Shown here one piece after another: positions 46,784-55,567 of a stretch of 64,000 nucleotides of DNA. The position numbers and the translations under genes are program-made. How positions within the stretch are numbered: position 1 is the first letter of the stretch; every line of letters starts with the position of its first letter. Location of the stretch: NCBI RefSeq assembly GCF_008935075.1, contig NZ_CP044545.1:242501-306500 (forward strand), read 5' to 3'. This DNA comes from Pradoshia sp. D12 (lineage in GTDB: Bacteria; Bacillota; Bacilli; Bacillales; Pradoshiaceae). The notes beneath the pieces were generated by a model. That model had not been told where the DNA came from. It searched no databases and saw only the letters and a program-made list of their open reading frames with translations.

Positions 46784-47657
46784 TGCATGCAGCAATAGTT
46801 CATCTACAGAGAAGGAAAATGATACAAAAAAAGAAGAAGCGCCAAAAACATTTACATATGAATCAGAAACAGGGCCAGTCGAAGTACCAACAGATCCGCA
46901 GCGTGTTGTCATGCTATCAGGATTCACTGGGAACGTGATTGAACTGGATGTGAATTTAGTTGGTGTTGACGTTTGGTCTAAAACAAACCCTACCTTTGAA
47001 AAGGAATTAAAGGATGTTGCCGAAGTTTCAGAGGATAATCTAGAAAAAATCATTGAATTGAATCCTGATCTCATTATTGCGTTATCTACTGTTAAAAACG
47101 TTGATAAATTAAAGGAGATTGCTCCTACTGTAACCTATACTTGGGGCAAATTGGATTACTTAGCTCAGCATGTGGAAATTGGAAAACTATTAGGTAAAGA
47201 GAAAGAAGCAGAGGACTGGGTTGATGACTTCCAAACACGTGCTGCGGAAGCCGGAGAAGAGATTCGCGCCAAAATCGGTGAGGATGCAACAGTATCTGTA
47301 ATAGAAGCTTTTGATAAAAATTTATATGTATACGGTGATAATTGGGCACGCGGAACAGAAATCCTTTACCAAGCTATGAAATTGAAAATGCCTGATAAAG
47401 TAAAAGAGATGACATCTAAGGATGGATACTATACTCTTTCTACGGAAGTACTCTCTGAATACGCAGGAGATTATGTGATTTTAAGTAAATACGCAGCTGC
47501 TGATGTATCATTCCAGGAAACTGAAACCTATAAAAATATACCTGCCGTTAAAAATGGACATGTATATGAAATGGAAGGAGACGGTGCTTCCTTTAGTGAC
47601 CCAGTTACATTAGAGAAGCATTTAGCTTTTTTCAAGAAATCATTTCTTGGTGAATAA
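46734..47657 (+). CDS. iron-siderophore substrate-binding lipoprotein (FhuD/FecB type)
   Basis: Three hundred seven residues with lipobox LIISAC (Cys19) after a hydrophobic signal segment, so it is anchored outside the membrane. Class III binding fold: VPTDPQRVVML, then LNPDLIIALSTV and ENLEKI-type helices. The TFTYESETGPVEVP opening resembles hydroxamate-type FhuD/YxeB proteins. Its ribosome site (AAAAGGAGA) and start lie inside the ATPase gene. A hairpin at 47670-47693 follows it. Confidence 0.9.
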   Translation: MKKWIFPFMLLSVLIISACSNSSSTEKENDTKKEEAPKTFTYESETGPVEVPTDPQRVVMLSGFTGNVIELDVNLVGVDVWSKTNPTFEKELKDVAEVSEDNLEKIIELNPDLIIALSTVKNVDKLKEIAPTVTYTWGKLDYLAQHVEIGKLLGKEKEAEDWVDDFQTRAAEAGEEIRAKIGEDATVSVIEAFDKNLYVYGDNWARGTEILYQAMKLKMPDKVKEMTSKDGYYTLSTEVLSEYAGDYVILSKYAAADVSFQETETYKNIPAVKNGHVYEMEGDGASFSDPVTLEKHLAFFKKSFLGE

Positions 47658-47669
47658 TTTTCGGGTGGA

Positions 47670-47693
47670 GGGATTCTAATTGGAATCCCTTTT
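47670..47693 (+). terminator. weak hairpin between binding protein and permease genes
   Basis: GGGATTC / GAATCCC with a short loop and TTTT. Likely gives partial termination, so the binding protein is made in excess over the permeases. Confidence 0.6.
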
Positions 47694-47727
47694 CCCCTAT
47701 TCTGACGAAAGAGAAGATGAGTAACTG

Positions 47728-48738
47728 ATGACAAAAGAAATGAAACGTTCTGTCCCCTTTGTCTATAAAATGATTGCCAGTTTGCTTGTTCTTGCTGGGA
47801 TGTTTGTGGCGGCCATGGTTTTTGGTGCTGCAGATACGACTGTCAAAGATGTATGGCTCGCTCTTACCTCTAACGTGAAAACGGATGAAACTCTTGTTCT
47901 GCGAGAGATTCGTTTTCCAAGAGAAGTTGCAGCCATTTTTGTAGGAGCAGCTTTAGCTGTTGCCGGCGCTATTATGCAAGGGTTGACGAGAAATCCGCTT
48001 GCTGATCCAGGTTTACTAGGATTGACTGCCGGCGCAAATGCGGCGCTGGCAATTACGCTGGTTGTTTTCCCATCTATTAATTATTTTGGGTTGATGATTG
48101 GCTGTTTTATTGGAGCAGCTGTTGGTACAATCATGGTATTTAGTATGGGGTTTATGAAAAAAGGAGGGTTTTCTCCGCTTCGAATCGTATTAGCAGGTGC
48201 TGCTGTATCTGCTTTCCTTTATGCGGTTGCGGATGGGGTAAGTATTTACTTTAAGGTATCTAAAAATGTTTCAGCATGGACTTCAGGAGGGTTAGTTGGA
48301 ACTAGTTGGGACCAGCTCCAGATCATTGTTCCTTTTATTATAGTTGGCATTCTAGTGGCGCTCATTTTAGCAAGACAGCTGACGATTCTTAGTTTAAATG
48401 AAGAAGTTGCTGTTGGCTTGGGGCAAAACACGGCACAAGTAAAATTCATCCTTTATGTTGTCATTATCCTTCTGGCGGGTGCATCTGTTGCCCTTGTCGG
48501 GAATATGACCTTTATTGGCTTAATGATCCCGCATATTGTACGGGCCATCGTCGGAACGGATTACCGATTTATTATCCCAATGTCTGCCATTGCAGGAGCT
48601 GTTTTTATGCTTTTTGCGGATACGCTTGGACGGACCATAAATGCACCATTTGAAACTCCGGTAGCAGCTATTGTAGCTACAATAGGGTTGCCATTTTTCT
48701 TGATAATTGTTCGTAAAGGAGGGAAAGCATTCTCATGA
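47728..48738 (+). CDS. FecCD-family siderophore permease, first subunit (FhuB type)
   Basis: Three hundred thirty-six residues, about ten helices. LREIRFPREVAAIFVGAALAVAG, MQGLTRNPLADPGLLGL and GNMTFIGLMIPHIVR are BtuC/FecCD hallmarks; the last is the ATPase-coupling region. It overlaps the next gene by four bases (ATGA). Confidence 0.95.
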   Translation: MTKEMKRSVPFVYKMIASLLVLAGMFVAAMVFGAADTTVKDVWLALTSNVKTDETLVLREIRFPREVAAIFVGAALAVAGAIMQGLTRNPLADPGLLGLTAGANAALAITLVVFPSINYFGLMIGCFIGAAVGTIMVFSMGFMKKGGFSPLRIVLAGAAVSAFLYAVADGVSIYFKVSKNVSAWTSGGLVGTSWDQLQIIVPFIIVGILVALILARQLTILSLNEEVAVGLGQNTAQVKFILYVVIILLAGASVALVGNMTFIGLMIPHIVRAIVGTDYRFIIPMSAIAGAVFMLFADTLGRTINAPFETPVAAIVATIGLPFFLIIVRKGGKAFS

Positions 48739-49742
48739 TTCATCCTCCTTTACTAAAAAAACAACGACTATTTCTTGTTGTTTTATTGACTCTCATTATT
48801 GCTACAGCGGTTGTCAGCATGGGGATGGGAGCAGCTGCTTTATCTTATGACCGGCTCATTCCAACACTACTTGGAGAGGGCACGTTTAAAGAAGAGTTTG
48901 TTTTATTTTCGATTCGTTTACCAAGAATACTGATTACAGTGTTGGCTGGAATGGCGCTTGCATTATCGGGTGCTATTTTACAAGGTATTACACGGAATGA
49001 TTTAGCGGATCCTGGCATTATTGGGATTAATTCTGGAGCGGGTGTGGCTGTAGCTATCTTCTTTCTATTTTTTCCGATTGAACCAGGTTCATTTGTTTAT
49101 ATGCTGCCTCTTGTCGCGTTTTTCGGTGCGATCCTCACCGTATGTTTCATCTATTTATTTTCATATACGAAAAACTCAGGGTTGGAGCCGGTAAGGCTCG
49201 TGTTAGTAGGCATAGGTTTTTCGATGGCCCTCTCCGGTGCCATGATTGTCCTTATTTCATCGGCAGAACGAGAAAAAGTAGATTTTATTGCTCAATGGTT
49301 AGCAGGGAATATATGGGGAACAGATTGGCCTTTTATTTGGGCGTTGCTCCCTTGGTTAGTCATCCTTATTCCGTTTACTTTATTCAAAGCCAATCGTTTA
49401 AACCTTCTCGGGATTAGTGAACCTGCAGCTATTAGTGTAGGTGTGTCGATTGAGAAGGAAAGAATCATTTTACTGATCACAGCTGTTGCCCTGGCTGCCT
49501 CCGCTGTCTCGGTTACAGGGGGGATCTCCTTCATCGGTTTAATGGCACCGCATATAGCCAAAACTCTAGTAGGACCACGAAACCAATTATTTATCCCACT
49601 TGCCATTTTGATTGGGGGATGGTTATTATTATTCGCTGATACAATCGGCCGAAATCTAATTGAGCCTAACGGACTCCCGGCAGGTATTATGGTTGCCCTT
49701 ATCGGTGCCCCTTATTTTATGTATTTATTATTGAAAAAATAA
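48735..49742 (+). CDS. FecCD-family siderophore permease, second subunit (FhuG type)
   Basis: Three hundred thirty-five residues. IRLPRILITVLAGMALALSG, LQGITRNDLADPGIIGI and GGISFIGLMAPHIAKTLVG show the second FecCD half. It forms a heterodimer with the preceding permease. Last gene of the Fur-controlled operon; AATAAGC / GCTTATT around the stop codon forms a small hairpin. Confidence 0.95.
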   Translation: MIHPPLLKKQRLFLVVLLTLIIATAVVSMGMGAAALSYDRLIPTLLGEGTFKEEFVLFSIRLPRILITVLAGMALALSGAILQGITRNDLADPGIIGINSGAGVAVAIFFLFFPIEPGSFVYMLPLVAFFGAILTVCFIYLFSYTKNSGLEPVRLVLVGIGFSMALSGAMIVLISSAEREKVDFIAQWLAGNIWGTDWPFIWALLPWLVILIPFTLFKANRLNLLGISEPAAISVGVSIEKERIILLITAVALAASAVSVTGGISFIGLMAPHIAKTLVGPRNQLFIPLAILIGGWLLLFADTIGRNLIEPNGLPAGIMVALIGAPYFMYLLLKK

Positions 49743-50257
49743 GCGAATATCCCTTGGGAATCTGCTTATTATCAAAGGTTTCTACTGTTTTGTTATCGGG
49801 ATGGAAATGATAGCGTTCATTAACTGTGTGTAAATATTAATTCAGAAAATAAAGCTACTGTTCCCTGTAGCAAAAAGAATCAAGAATGCTAATTAACGGC
49901 ATTCTTGCTTCTTTTTATTTGGTTATTCCAAATGCCCTTTTCCTCTACTAACTGGATGTTTAACTCGTCAGAAGAACTGGTAGGATGTAAAGCAAATGAA
50001 CATTTACTCTCATTACTGTTTTAATTACGGAAGTTGATTCAGAAACGATCATTATGATGTCTAAAAATAGATGTGTTGTTGTGCCTTTAGTGAATATATG
50101 TAAAATTGATACAATGATTTAGTTTCAAAAAAGGGATGGCTATTGTCATCCTCATTTTAGGTGGGGATATTGATAAAAGTCTAAATAAAGCCGATAAAAT
50201 TACGTATTTACCAGCTTTATGTATGGTTAAATGTTAAATTCCAGAATAGATTCTGTA
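49743..50257. other. Intergenic stretch between converging iron genes
   Basis: About 515 bases without a gene. A terminator hairpin, CAAGAATGC / GGCATTCTTG with a T-rich tail, lies at 49880-49917. I see nothing else supported. Confidence 0.65.
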
Positions 50258-51295
50258 TTAAATTCCAAGCTCTTCTTTTAATAATAATTCGTTCCGTTCT
50301 TTGAATACTTCATTATGTGATGAGACCATTGCAGTATCGTATGCTGAAGGTTCAATAAAAACTTTGGCACTGTTGACAGCATTGAGAGCATCCTGGAAGG
50401 CACCGACCAATAAATTTACTTTTCCTTCGTAAGATATAATATCCCCGGCTGCAAAGATTCCTTCTGTGGAAAGAACGCCTTTGGGTGTACCGATATAATA
50501 GTAATCATCCTTCATCTCCGGCTGCAAGCCATCTTCAAATTCGAGAGAAGCTTCGCGATTATAGCCATGATTAATTAAAACTTCATCAACAGCAATCGCT
50601 CTATTATCACCATTAATCTCTAAAATCACTTGATCAATCGCATGGTTTTCCTTATTTGCTACTAAAGAAGTAATGGTAGCATTGAGGATGATTTCTACAT
50701 GGTTCTCCTGCAAGTTTTTGATTTGAGCCTCGTGTGCAGTCAGTTCATCTTTACGGTAAATAACCGTCACACTCTCTGCGACATGCAGTAATTCTGCAGC
50801 CCAATCAATAGCAGCATTTCCTCCACCGGAAATTAAGACATGCTTATCCTTAAAACGCTCTATTCGCTGAACGGTGTAGTGTAAATTAGTAAGCTCGTAC
50901 TTTGATGCACCTTCTATATCCAGCTTTTGTGGAGAGATAATTCCTCCGCCATTTGCCATAATAACGGTTTTTGATATATGCTTCTCGCCATTATCTGTTA
51001 TAAGAGTAAATAATCCATTTTCTTTAGTAATATATTCAACTTTAGTATTCAAACATACGGTAGGTTCAAAGGTTAATCCTTGTGATATCAAATCCTTAAC
51101 GAATTCCTCCCCACGCATAGGACGCAATCCCCCGACATCCCAAATCATCTTTTCAGGATAGATATTAACTTTTCCTCCCAGCATTGTCTGAGATTCAATA
51201 ATCTTTGTTTTCATGGTTCGTAAACCGCTGTAAAACGCACTGTACAAACCCGCTGGTCCTCCGCCAACAATCGTTACATCATAAATATCCGGCAT
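50258..51295 (-). CDS. ycgT: ferredoxin/flavodoxin--NADP+ reductase (YcgT/YumC family)
   Basis: Thioredoxin-reductase-like flavoenzyme of 345 residues. The FAD motif VGGGPAGLYSAFYSGLR is N-terminal, NAD(P)-binding ISGGGNAAIDWA is central, and IFAAGDI with VGAFQDALNAVN is C-terminal. No CxxC redox pair, which separates it from thioredoxin reductase. AAAGGAGG precedes ATG 51295; an extension to 51370 would run through the Fur box. Fur control points to YcgT, thought to supply electrons for iron release from siderophores or heme. Confidence 0.9.
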   Translation of the reverse strand: MPDIYDVTIVGGGPAGLYSAFYSGLRTMKTKIIESQTMLGGKVNIYPEKMIWDVGGLRPMRGEEFVKDLISQGLTFEPTVCLNTKVEYITKENGLFTLITDNGEKHISKTVIMANGGGIISPQKLDIEGASKYELTNLHYTVQRIERFKDKHVLISGGGNAAIDWAAELLHVAESVTVIYRKDELTAHEAQIKNLQENHVEIILNATITSLVANKENHAIDQVILEINGDNRAIAVDEVLINHGYNREASLEFEDGLQPEMKDDYYYIGTPKGVLSTEGIFAAGDIISYEGKVNLLVGAFQDALNAVNSAKVFIEPSAYDTAMVSSHNEVFKERNELLLKEELGI

Positions 51296-51346
51296 TAAAA
51301 ACCCTCCTTTATTACAAAAGATGGAACTAGTAGTTAAGTACATTAT

Positions 51347-51372
51347 ATTGATAATAATTCTCATTATCAATG
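51347..51372 (-). promoter_or_regulatory. Fur box before ycgT
   Basis: TTGATAATAATTCTCATTAT CAATG contains overlapping Fur half-sites (TGATAAT-A-ATTCTCA, and CATTATCA on the other side). Fifty to eighty bases before the ycgT start; implies repression by iron-Fur. Confidence 0.8.
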
Positions 51373-51423
51373 AGAATTTATAATTTGATCAAGCCATAGA
51401 TGTACGACAGGGAAGTTAGAGGA

Positions 51424-51463
51424 GTAGGAAAGCAGCTATTCAATGGCTGTCCTACACCTATGC
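51424..51463. repeat. isolated relative of the 85-bp repeat unit
   Basis: TAGGAAAGCAGCTAT followed by CCTACACCTATGCC closely resembles TAGGAAAGCAGCTATG...CACCTATGCC of the array at 944-1378. It can form a hairpin TAGGAAAGC / GGCTGTCCTA. One copy only. Confidence 0.6.
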
Positions 51464-51510
51464 CAGAAGATAGAATCCTAAAATTAATAAACATTTTTCC
51501 TCACATGTAA

Positions 51511-51542
51511 ATCACATAATGAATAATGATTCATTATGTGAT
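51511..51542 (+). promoter_or_regulatory. 32-bp inverted repeat before the MBL-fold gene
   Basis: Perfect 12-base arms ATCACATAATGA / TCATTATGTGAT around ATAATGAT, 36 bases before the start codon. The inner ATGAAT-N4-ATTCAT recalls TetR-type operators such as that of FadR. No regulator gene is adjacent. Confidence 0.65.
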
Positions 51543-51578
51543 AATATTTAACGAATAATCGCGGTAAGGAGGAGTGGG

Positions 51579-52412
51579 ATGATAGCTAAAAAGAGCTTTA
51601 CAACAGAGATGGTAAATGGAGTGCAGACGGGGAATGGAACCATTTCGTTACTTAATGTACATATGAATGTGTATGTTTTTTGTGTGGATGGAGTTTTAAT
51701 TGATACGGGTGCTCAATCAATTGAAAAGGAATTTTGGCCATTTTTTAATGATTTGGAGATAGATCAGGTTGTTGTAACACATTATCATGAAGACCATACA
51801 GGTTGTGCAGCTTTTTTACAGCAGAAGTATCAAGTACCCATTCTTATGAATAAGATGATGATTGATTATTGCCGCAAAAAAGCAGATTATCCATTGTATC
51901 GCAAACTTTTTTGGGGTAGACGAAAACCATTTGAGGGTACGGAAATCGGTAAAACATTTGCCTCTCGTCATGCTATATGGGACGTGATTGAGACTCCAGG
52001 CCATTCAAAGGATCACCTATCTTTTTTAAATCGGCAAACCGGACAGTTGTTTACAGGGGATTTATATTGTCAGCCTCGGACAAAGGTTGTGTTACGGGAG
52101 GAAAGTGTACCGGCTATCATTCATTCATTAAAGCATGTCTTAACCTATGATTTTGAAGAGGTGTATTGCTGTCACTCAGGCTTTTTAAAGAAAGGGCGTA
52201 TCGCATTACAAAGAAAACTGGACTATTTGTTGGAGATTCAGGAAAAAGTGATTACACAGTATAAAGAGGGGAAAACACCATATCAAATCAAAGAATCCCT
52301 GTTCCCAAGAAACTATCCTATTACGAAATTTTCACAAGGAGAATGGGATTCCATTCATATTATAAATTCGGTTCTTTTAAAGTATGATGAAGAAAATATC
52401 GCTTTAAAATAA
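51579..52412 (+). CDS. metallo-beta-lactamase-fold hydrolase
   Basis: Two hundred seventy-seven residues. Metal-binding motif HYHEDH (His68, His70, Asp72, His73), then TPGHSKDH, TGDLYC and CCHSG supply the other ligands. The fold hydrolyses thioesters, glyoxalase products or lactones; the substrate cannot be told. AAGGAGG precedes the ATG. The palindrome upstream suggests it is inducible. Confidence 0.85.
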   Translation: MIAKKSFTTEMVNGVQTGNGTISLLNVHMNVYVFCVDGVLIDTGAQSIEKEFWPFFNDLEIDQVVVTHYHEDHTGCAAFLQQKYQVPILMNKMMIDYCRKKADYPLYRKLFWGRRKPFEGTEIGKTFASRHAIWDVIETPGHSKDHLSFLNRQTGQLFTGDLYCQPRTKVVLREESVPAIIHSLKHVLTYDFEEVYCCHSGFLKKGRIALQRKLDYLLEIQEKVITQYKEGKTPYQIKESLFPRNYPITKFSQGEWDSIHIINSVLLKYDEENIALK

Positions 52413-52630
52413 AGTAATTTAACATAGATAAATCTTGGGTCTTGAGCATAGTTCCACAGATTCGGATTTTTTAATGTAAGTCCTCTATAGGATATGATGT
52501 ATTGCCCTGCCATCAACTATTTGAAACCCAGAGTCATTAATAGGTGGTAAATTACAGGTTAAATACCAATATCACGATTAAAAGGTTAGTGGAAGGGTAA
52601 AATACCTATAAAATCCAAAGAGGTGATTTC

Positions 52631-53122
52631 ATGTCAAATGTTCAAAATGAGAACAAACAAGAGTTGGAGAAATTAAGAGAGTTAATTAAAGATGTAGATA
52701 CTGCAATGCTCACCACACAGACTAGTGAAGGATTGATTTCTCGTCCAATGAAAACTCAGGAAGTCGAATTTGATGGGGATCTATGGTTTTTTACAAAGAA
52801 AGAAACAGATAAATATAAAGAGGTGCTGGAACGTCCGGAAGTCAATGTAGCGTATGCCGGTAGATCCTATGTTTCTATTCGAGGTAAAGCTGAAATTGTA
52901 AATGACATTAACAAGAAAAAAGAACTCTGGAATGCAGCCTATGAAAAGCTACTGGAAACAAGTGTGGATGACCCAAATATCATTTTAATTAAGGTAGAAG
53001 CAGAAGCAGCAGAATATTGGGAAACCGGAAATCTCACTAAAAACATTGTTAATTTATATAAGAAGCTAACAAAGAATGAATCAGATACAGAGAATATAAA
53101 TGAAACAATTGAATTAAAATAG
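52631..53122 (+). CDS. pyridoxamine-5'-phosphate-oxidase-like general stress protein
   Basis: One hundred sixty-three residues with the FMN-binding split-barrel fold of the GSP26/YdaG group: AMLTTQTSEGLISRPMKTQ, then LWFFTKKETDKYKE and VSIRGKAEIV. These bind flavin but the reaction is unclear. AGAGGTG upstream; terminator right after. The ~30-residue acidic C-terminal tail is extra. Confidence 0.85.
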   Translation: MSNVQNENKQELEKLRELIKDVDTAMLTTQTSEGLISRPMKTQEVEFDGDLWFFTKKETDKYKEVLERPEVNVAYAGRSYVSIRGKAEIVNDINKKKELWNAAYEKLLETSVDDPNIILIKVEAEAAEYWETGNLTKNIVNLYKKLTKNESDTENINETIELK

Positions 53123-53142
53123 AAAATACTAAATATTGCATA

Positions 53143-53179
53143 GAAAAAGGGCATGCCTAAAGTAGGTATGCCCTTTTTC
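53143..53179 (+). terminator. terminator after the PPOX-like gene
   Basis: AAAAAGGGCATGCC / GGTATGCCCTTTTT stem-loop. Confidence 0.9.
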
Positions 53180-53379
53180 TATACCTTTTTTCTTGGATAA
53201 TTGTAAAGGAATCTTAAAGGCGATGTTCGTTATTTTATTAGATTGCTGTTCAACAATATGCACTTTAATTCAGGTACTTTCACTCATTAATAGCTCATCT
53301 TATATCATTCAGAGTGAACATTCTGTGAATTTAGTAGTATAGAAATTTCATAAAATTTATTCATTTTTTATCAAATGAC

Positions 53380-53430
53380 TAGACATTTAAATCTAACTGT
53401 CTATAATAGTAAATGTAAGCGGTTTTACCA
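53380..53430 (+). promoter_or_regulatory. gmu operon promoter with cre site
   Basis: TAGACA (53380-53385), 16 bases, TATAAT (53402-53407) form a sigma-A promoter. TGTAAGCGGTTTTA at 53414-53427 fits the cre consensus with one mismatch, just downstream of the start, so CcpA should repress. TAGACA and TGTCTA also form a split inverted repeat that could serve GmuR. Confidence 0.8.
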
Positions 53431-53455
53431 TATTACTATAAAGGGAGTTTTAAAT

Positions 53456-53767
53456 ATGAGAAAAATTTTATTAGCTTGCAGTTCAGGTATGTCAACTAGT
53501 TTACTGGTTACTAAAATGGAGCAGCATGCCAAATCAATTGGTGAGGATGCAAAAATTTGGGCAGTAGGTCAGGATAAGGCAAAAGCTGAAATGGCAGATG
53601 CAGACGTCGTATTAATTGGCCCTCAAATGAGTTTCCTTAAAGCTGACCTGCAAAAAGAAGCAGACAAACATGGCATTAGAGTGGATGTAATCGATATGAT
53701 GGCGTATGGAATGGCAGATGGTAAAAAAGCATATGAACAAGCGATTTCCCTTATAGGTGATAAGTAA
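53456..53767 (+). CDS. gmuB: PTS lactose/cellobiose-type EIIB (GmuB)
   Basis: One hundred three residues. The phospho-accepting Cys8 is in LLACSSGMSTSLL. It passes phosphate from EIIA to the imported sugar. ATG 53456 with AAGGGAG eight bases upstream; an extension to 53375 would run through the promoter and cre site. The order EIIB-EIIA-EIIC-glucosidase-GntR-ROK kinase matches gmuBACDRE of B. subtilis. Confidence 0.93.
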   Translation: MRKILLACSSGMSTSLLVTKMEQHAKSIGEDAKIWAVGQDKAKAEMADADVVLIGPQMSFLKADLQKEADKHGIRVDVIDMMAYGMADGKKAYEQAISLIGDK

Positions 53768-54096
53768 TGGAAAAATTGCAAATTGAACAACTAACAGAAG
53801 AACAGGTTAGCTTTCAGCTTATCTTACACAGCGGTAATGCAAGGAGTAAGATTATTCAGTCGTTAAGGGTTTACCGGGAAGGTAATGTTGAAGAAGCGGA
53901 TGACTTATTAAAGCAGGCTGAGGCAGATCTTAGTATCTCTCATGATATTCATTTCCAAATGGTCCAAAAGGAAGCATCAGGAGAAAAAACGAAATTCTCT
54001 ATGCTGTTAATGCATGCGGAAGATCATTTGATGTCTACTTTAACGATGAAAGAGTTAGTAAAAGAAATACTGGAAATTTTTAAGGCTAAAGGCTAA
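53767..54096 (+). CDS. gmuA: PTS lactose/cellobiose-type EIIA (GmuA)
   Basis: One hundred nine residues, all-helical EIIA-Lac fold with the active-site region LLMHAEDHLM (His83 or His87). It overlaps the gmuB stop (TAATG). It receives phosphate from HPr. Confidence 0.93.
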   Translation: MEKLQIEQLTEEQVSFQLILHSGNARSKIIQSLRVYREGNVEEADDLLKQAEADLSISHDIHFQMVQKEASGEKTKFSMLLMHAEDHLMSTLTMKELVKEILEIFKAKG

Positions 54097-54143
54097 AAAG
54101 TTTTAGGTTATTACTATTATTCCTAAATTGAGGGGGAAGACCC

Positions 54144-55454
54144 GTGTTTGAAAAAATTAGTCAATTTCTTATGCCAATCGCAGGTAAACTGAATAACAAC
54201 CGGTACTTAGGTGTCCTACGTGACGCTTTTATGTTAGCGTTTCCACTGACCGTGTTCGGTTCCATCGTAGTCGTTCTATTAAACCTACCATTCTTGGATT
54301 CATTTTTAAGTGACGGCACGATTACAACACTCCGCGATACTTTTGGTGTGGCAAGCAGTGCAACCATGAATATTATGTCTGTGTTTGTTGTATTCGGTAT
54401 CGGATATTATCTATCAAAAAGCTATGATGTTGAGGCTGTATTTGGAGGAGTAGTTGCTCTTGCATCCTTTTTATTCCTGACTCCGTTTGTGGTTGAAACA
54501 CAAGGGGGAGAAACAATTACAGGCGTTCTCTCACTAGATCGTCTTGGAGCAAAAGGAATGTTCCTTGGTATGATTTCTGCTTTTGTAGCAGGTGAAATTT
54601 ACCGAAAAGCTGTTCAAAAAGATATTACGATTAAAATGCCAGCAGGTGTACCACCGGCAGTAGCCAAATCTTTTGCGGCATTGATTCCAGCACTTATTAC
54701 ATTAACTTTCTTCCTAGCGATACAAGGAATCGTAACTTTAGCATTTAATACAAATCTTCATGATGTTATTTATAAGATTATTCAAGAACCACTTACTGGC
54801 TTAGGCAGTGGCATTATTCCAACCCTAGTTGTTGTATTCTTTATTCAAATTCTTTGGTTCTTTGGGCTCCACGGTCAAATTATCATGAACTCCGTCATGG
54901 ATCCTATCTGGAATACATTGGCTTTAGAGAATGTAGCTGCATTTAATGCAGGTAAAGAGTTACCACATATTATTTCGAAGCCATTTATGGATACGTTTAC
55001 AGTAGGGATGGGCGGAACAGGTATGACCTTGGCAGTAGTATTGGCCATTCTCGTCTTTGTTAAATCCAAACAAATGAAACAGGTAGCTAAATTAGGCGGT
55101 TTGCCTGGTGTATTCAATGTCAATGAACCAATTATCTTCGGTCTTCCAATTGTTATGAATCCATTGATCTTAATCCCTTGGGTTCTTGCACCAATGATTG
55201 TGACAGCTGTTACCTATTTTGCCATGAGTACTGGTCTTGTACCACCGCCGACAGGCGTAACGGTTCCATGGACTGTACCAATTGGATTCAGCGGATATTT
55301 AGCAACTAACTCGATTGCGGGTTCTATTTTACAGCTAGTAAACTTCGCTATTGTATTTGCGATATGGCTTCCATTCCTGAAAGTCATTGACCGCGTTAAC
55401 GTGAAAAAAGAACAAGAGGCAGAAGCGGAAGCGGCAGCATCTGCACAAAAATAA
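54144..55454 (+). CDS. gmuC: PTS lactose/cellobiose-type EIIC (GmuC)
   Basis: Four hundred thirty-six residues, about ten membrane helices. GVPPAVAKSF, then WFFGLHGQIIMNSVM and NVNEPIIFGLPIVMNP are EIIC-Lac family hallmarks; the NEP segment carries the sugar-binding Glu. GTG start at 54144 with AGGGGGAAG. It carries oligosaccharides across the membrane. Confidence 0.95.
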   Translation: MFEKISQFLMPIAGKLNNNRYLGVLRDAFMLAFPLTVFGSIVVVLLNLPFLDSFLSDGTITTLRDTFGVASSATMNIMSVFVVFGIGYYLSKSYDVEAVFGGVVALASFLFLTPFVVETQGGETITGVLSLDRLGAKGMFLGMISAFVAGEIYRKAVQKDITIKMPAGVPPAVAKSFAALIPALITLTFFLAIQGIVTLAFNTNLHDVIYKIIQEPLTGLGSGIIPTLVVVFFIQILWFFGLHGQIIMNSVMDPIWNTLALENVAAFNAGKELPHIISKPFMDTFTVGMGGTGMTLAVVLAILVFVKSKQMKQVAKLGGLPGVFNVNEPIIFGLPIVMNPLILIPWVLAPMIVTAVTYFAMSTGLVPPPTGVTVPWTVPIGFSGYLATNSIAGSILQLVNFAIVFAIWLPFLKVIDRVNVKKEQEAEAEAAASAQK

Positions 55455-55567
55455 AAAATATCATTGAATAGAAGACTAGTAGTGAAGGGAGATATCTTTT
55501 ACTGCTAGTCTCCTTACTCATTAAGCTACACAGACGAATCAACTTTGAGACGAGAGGATGGATTTTT

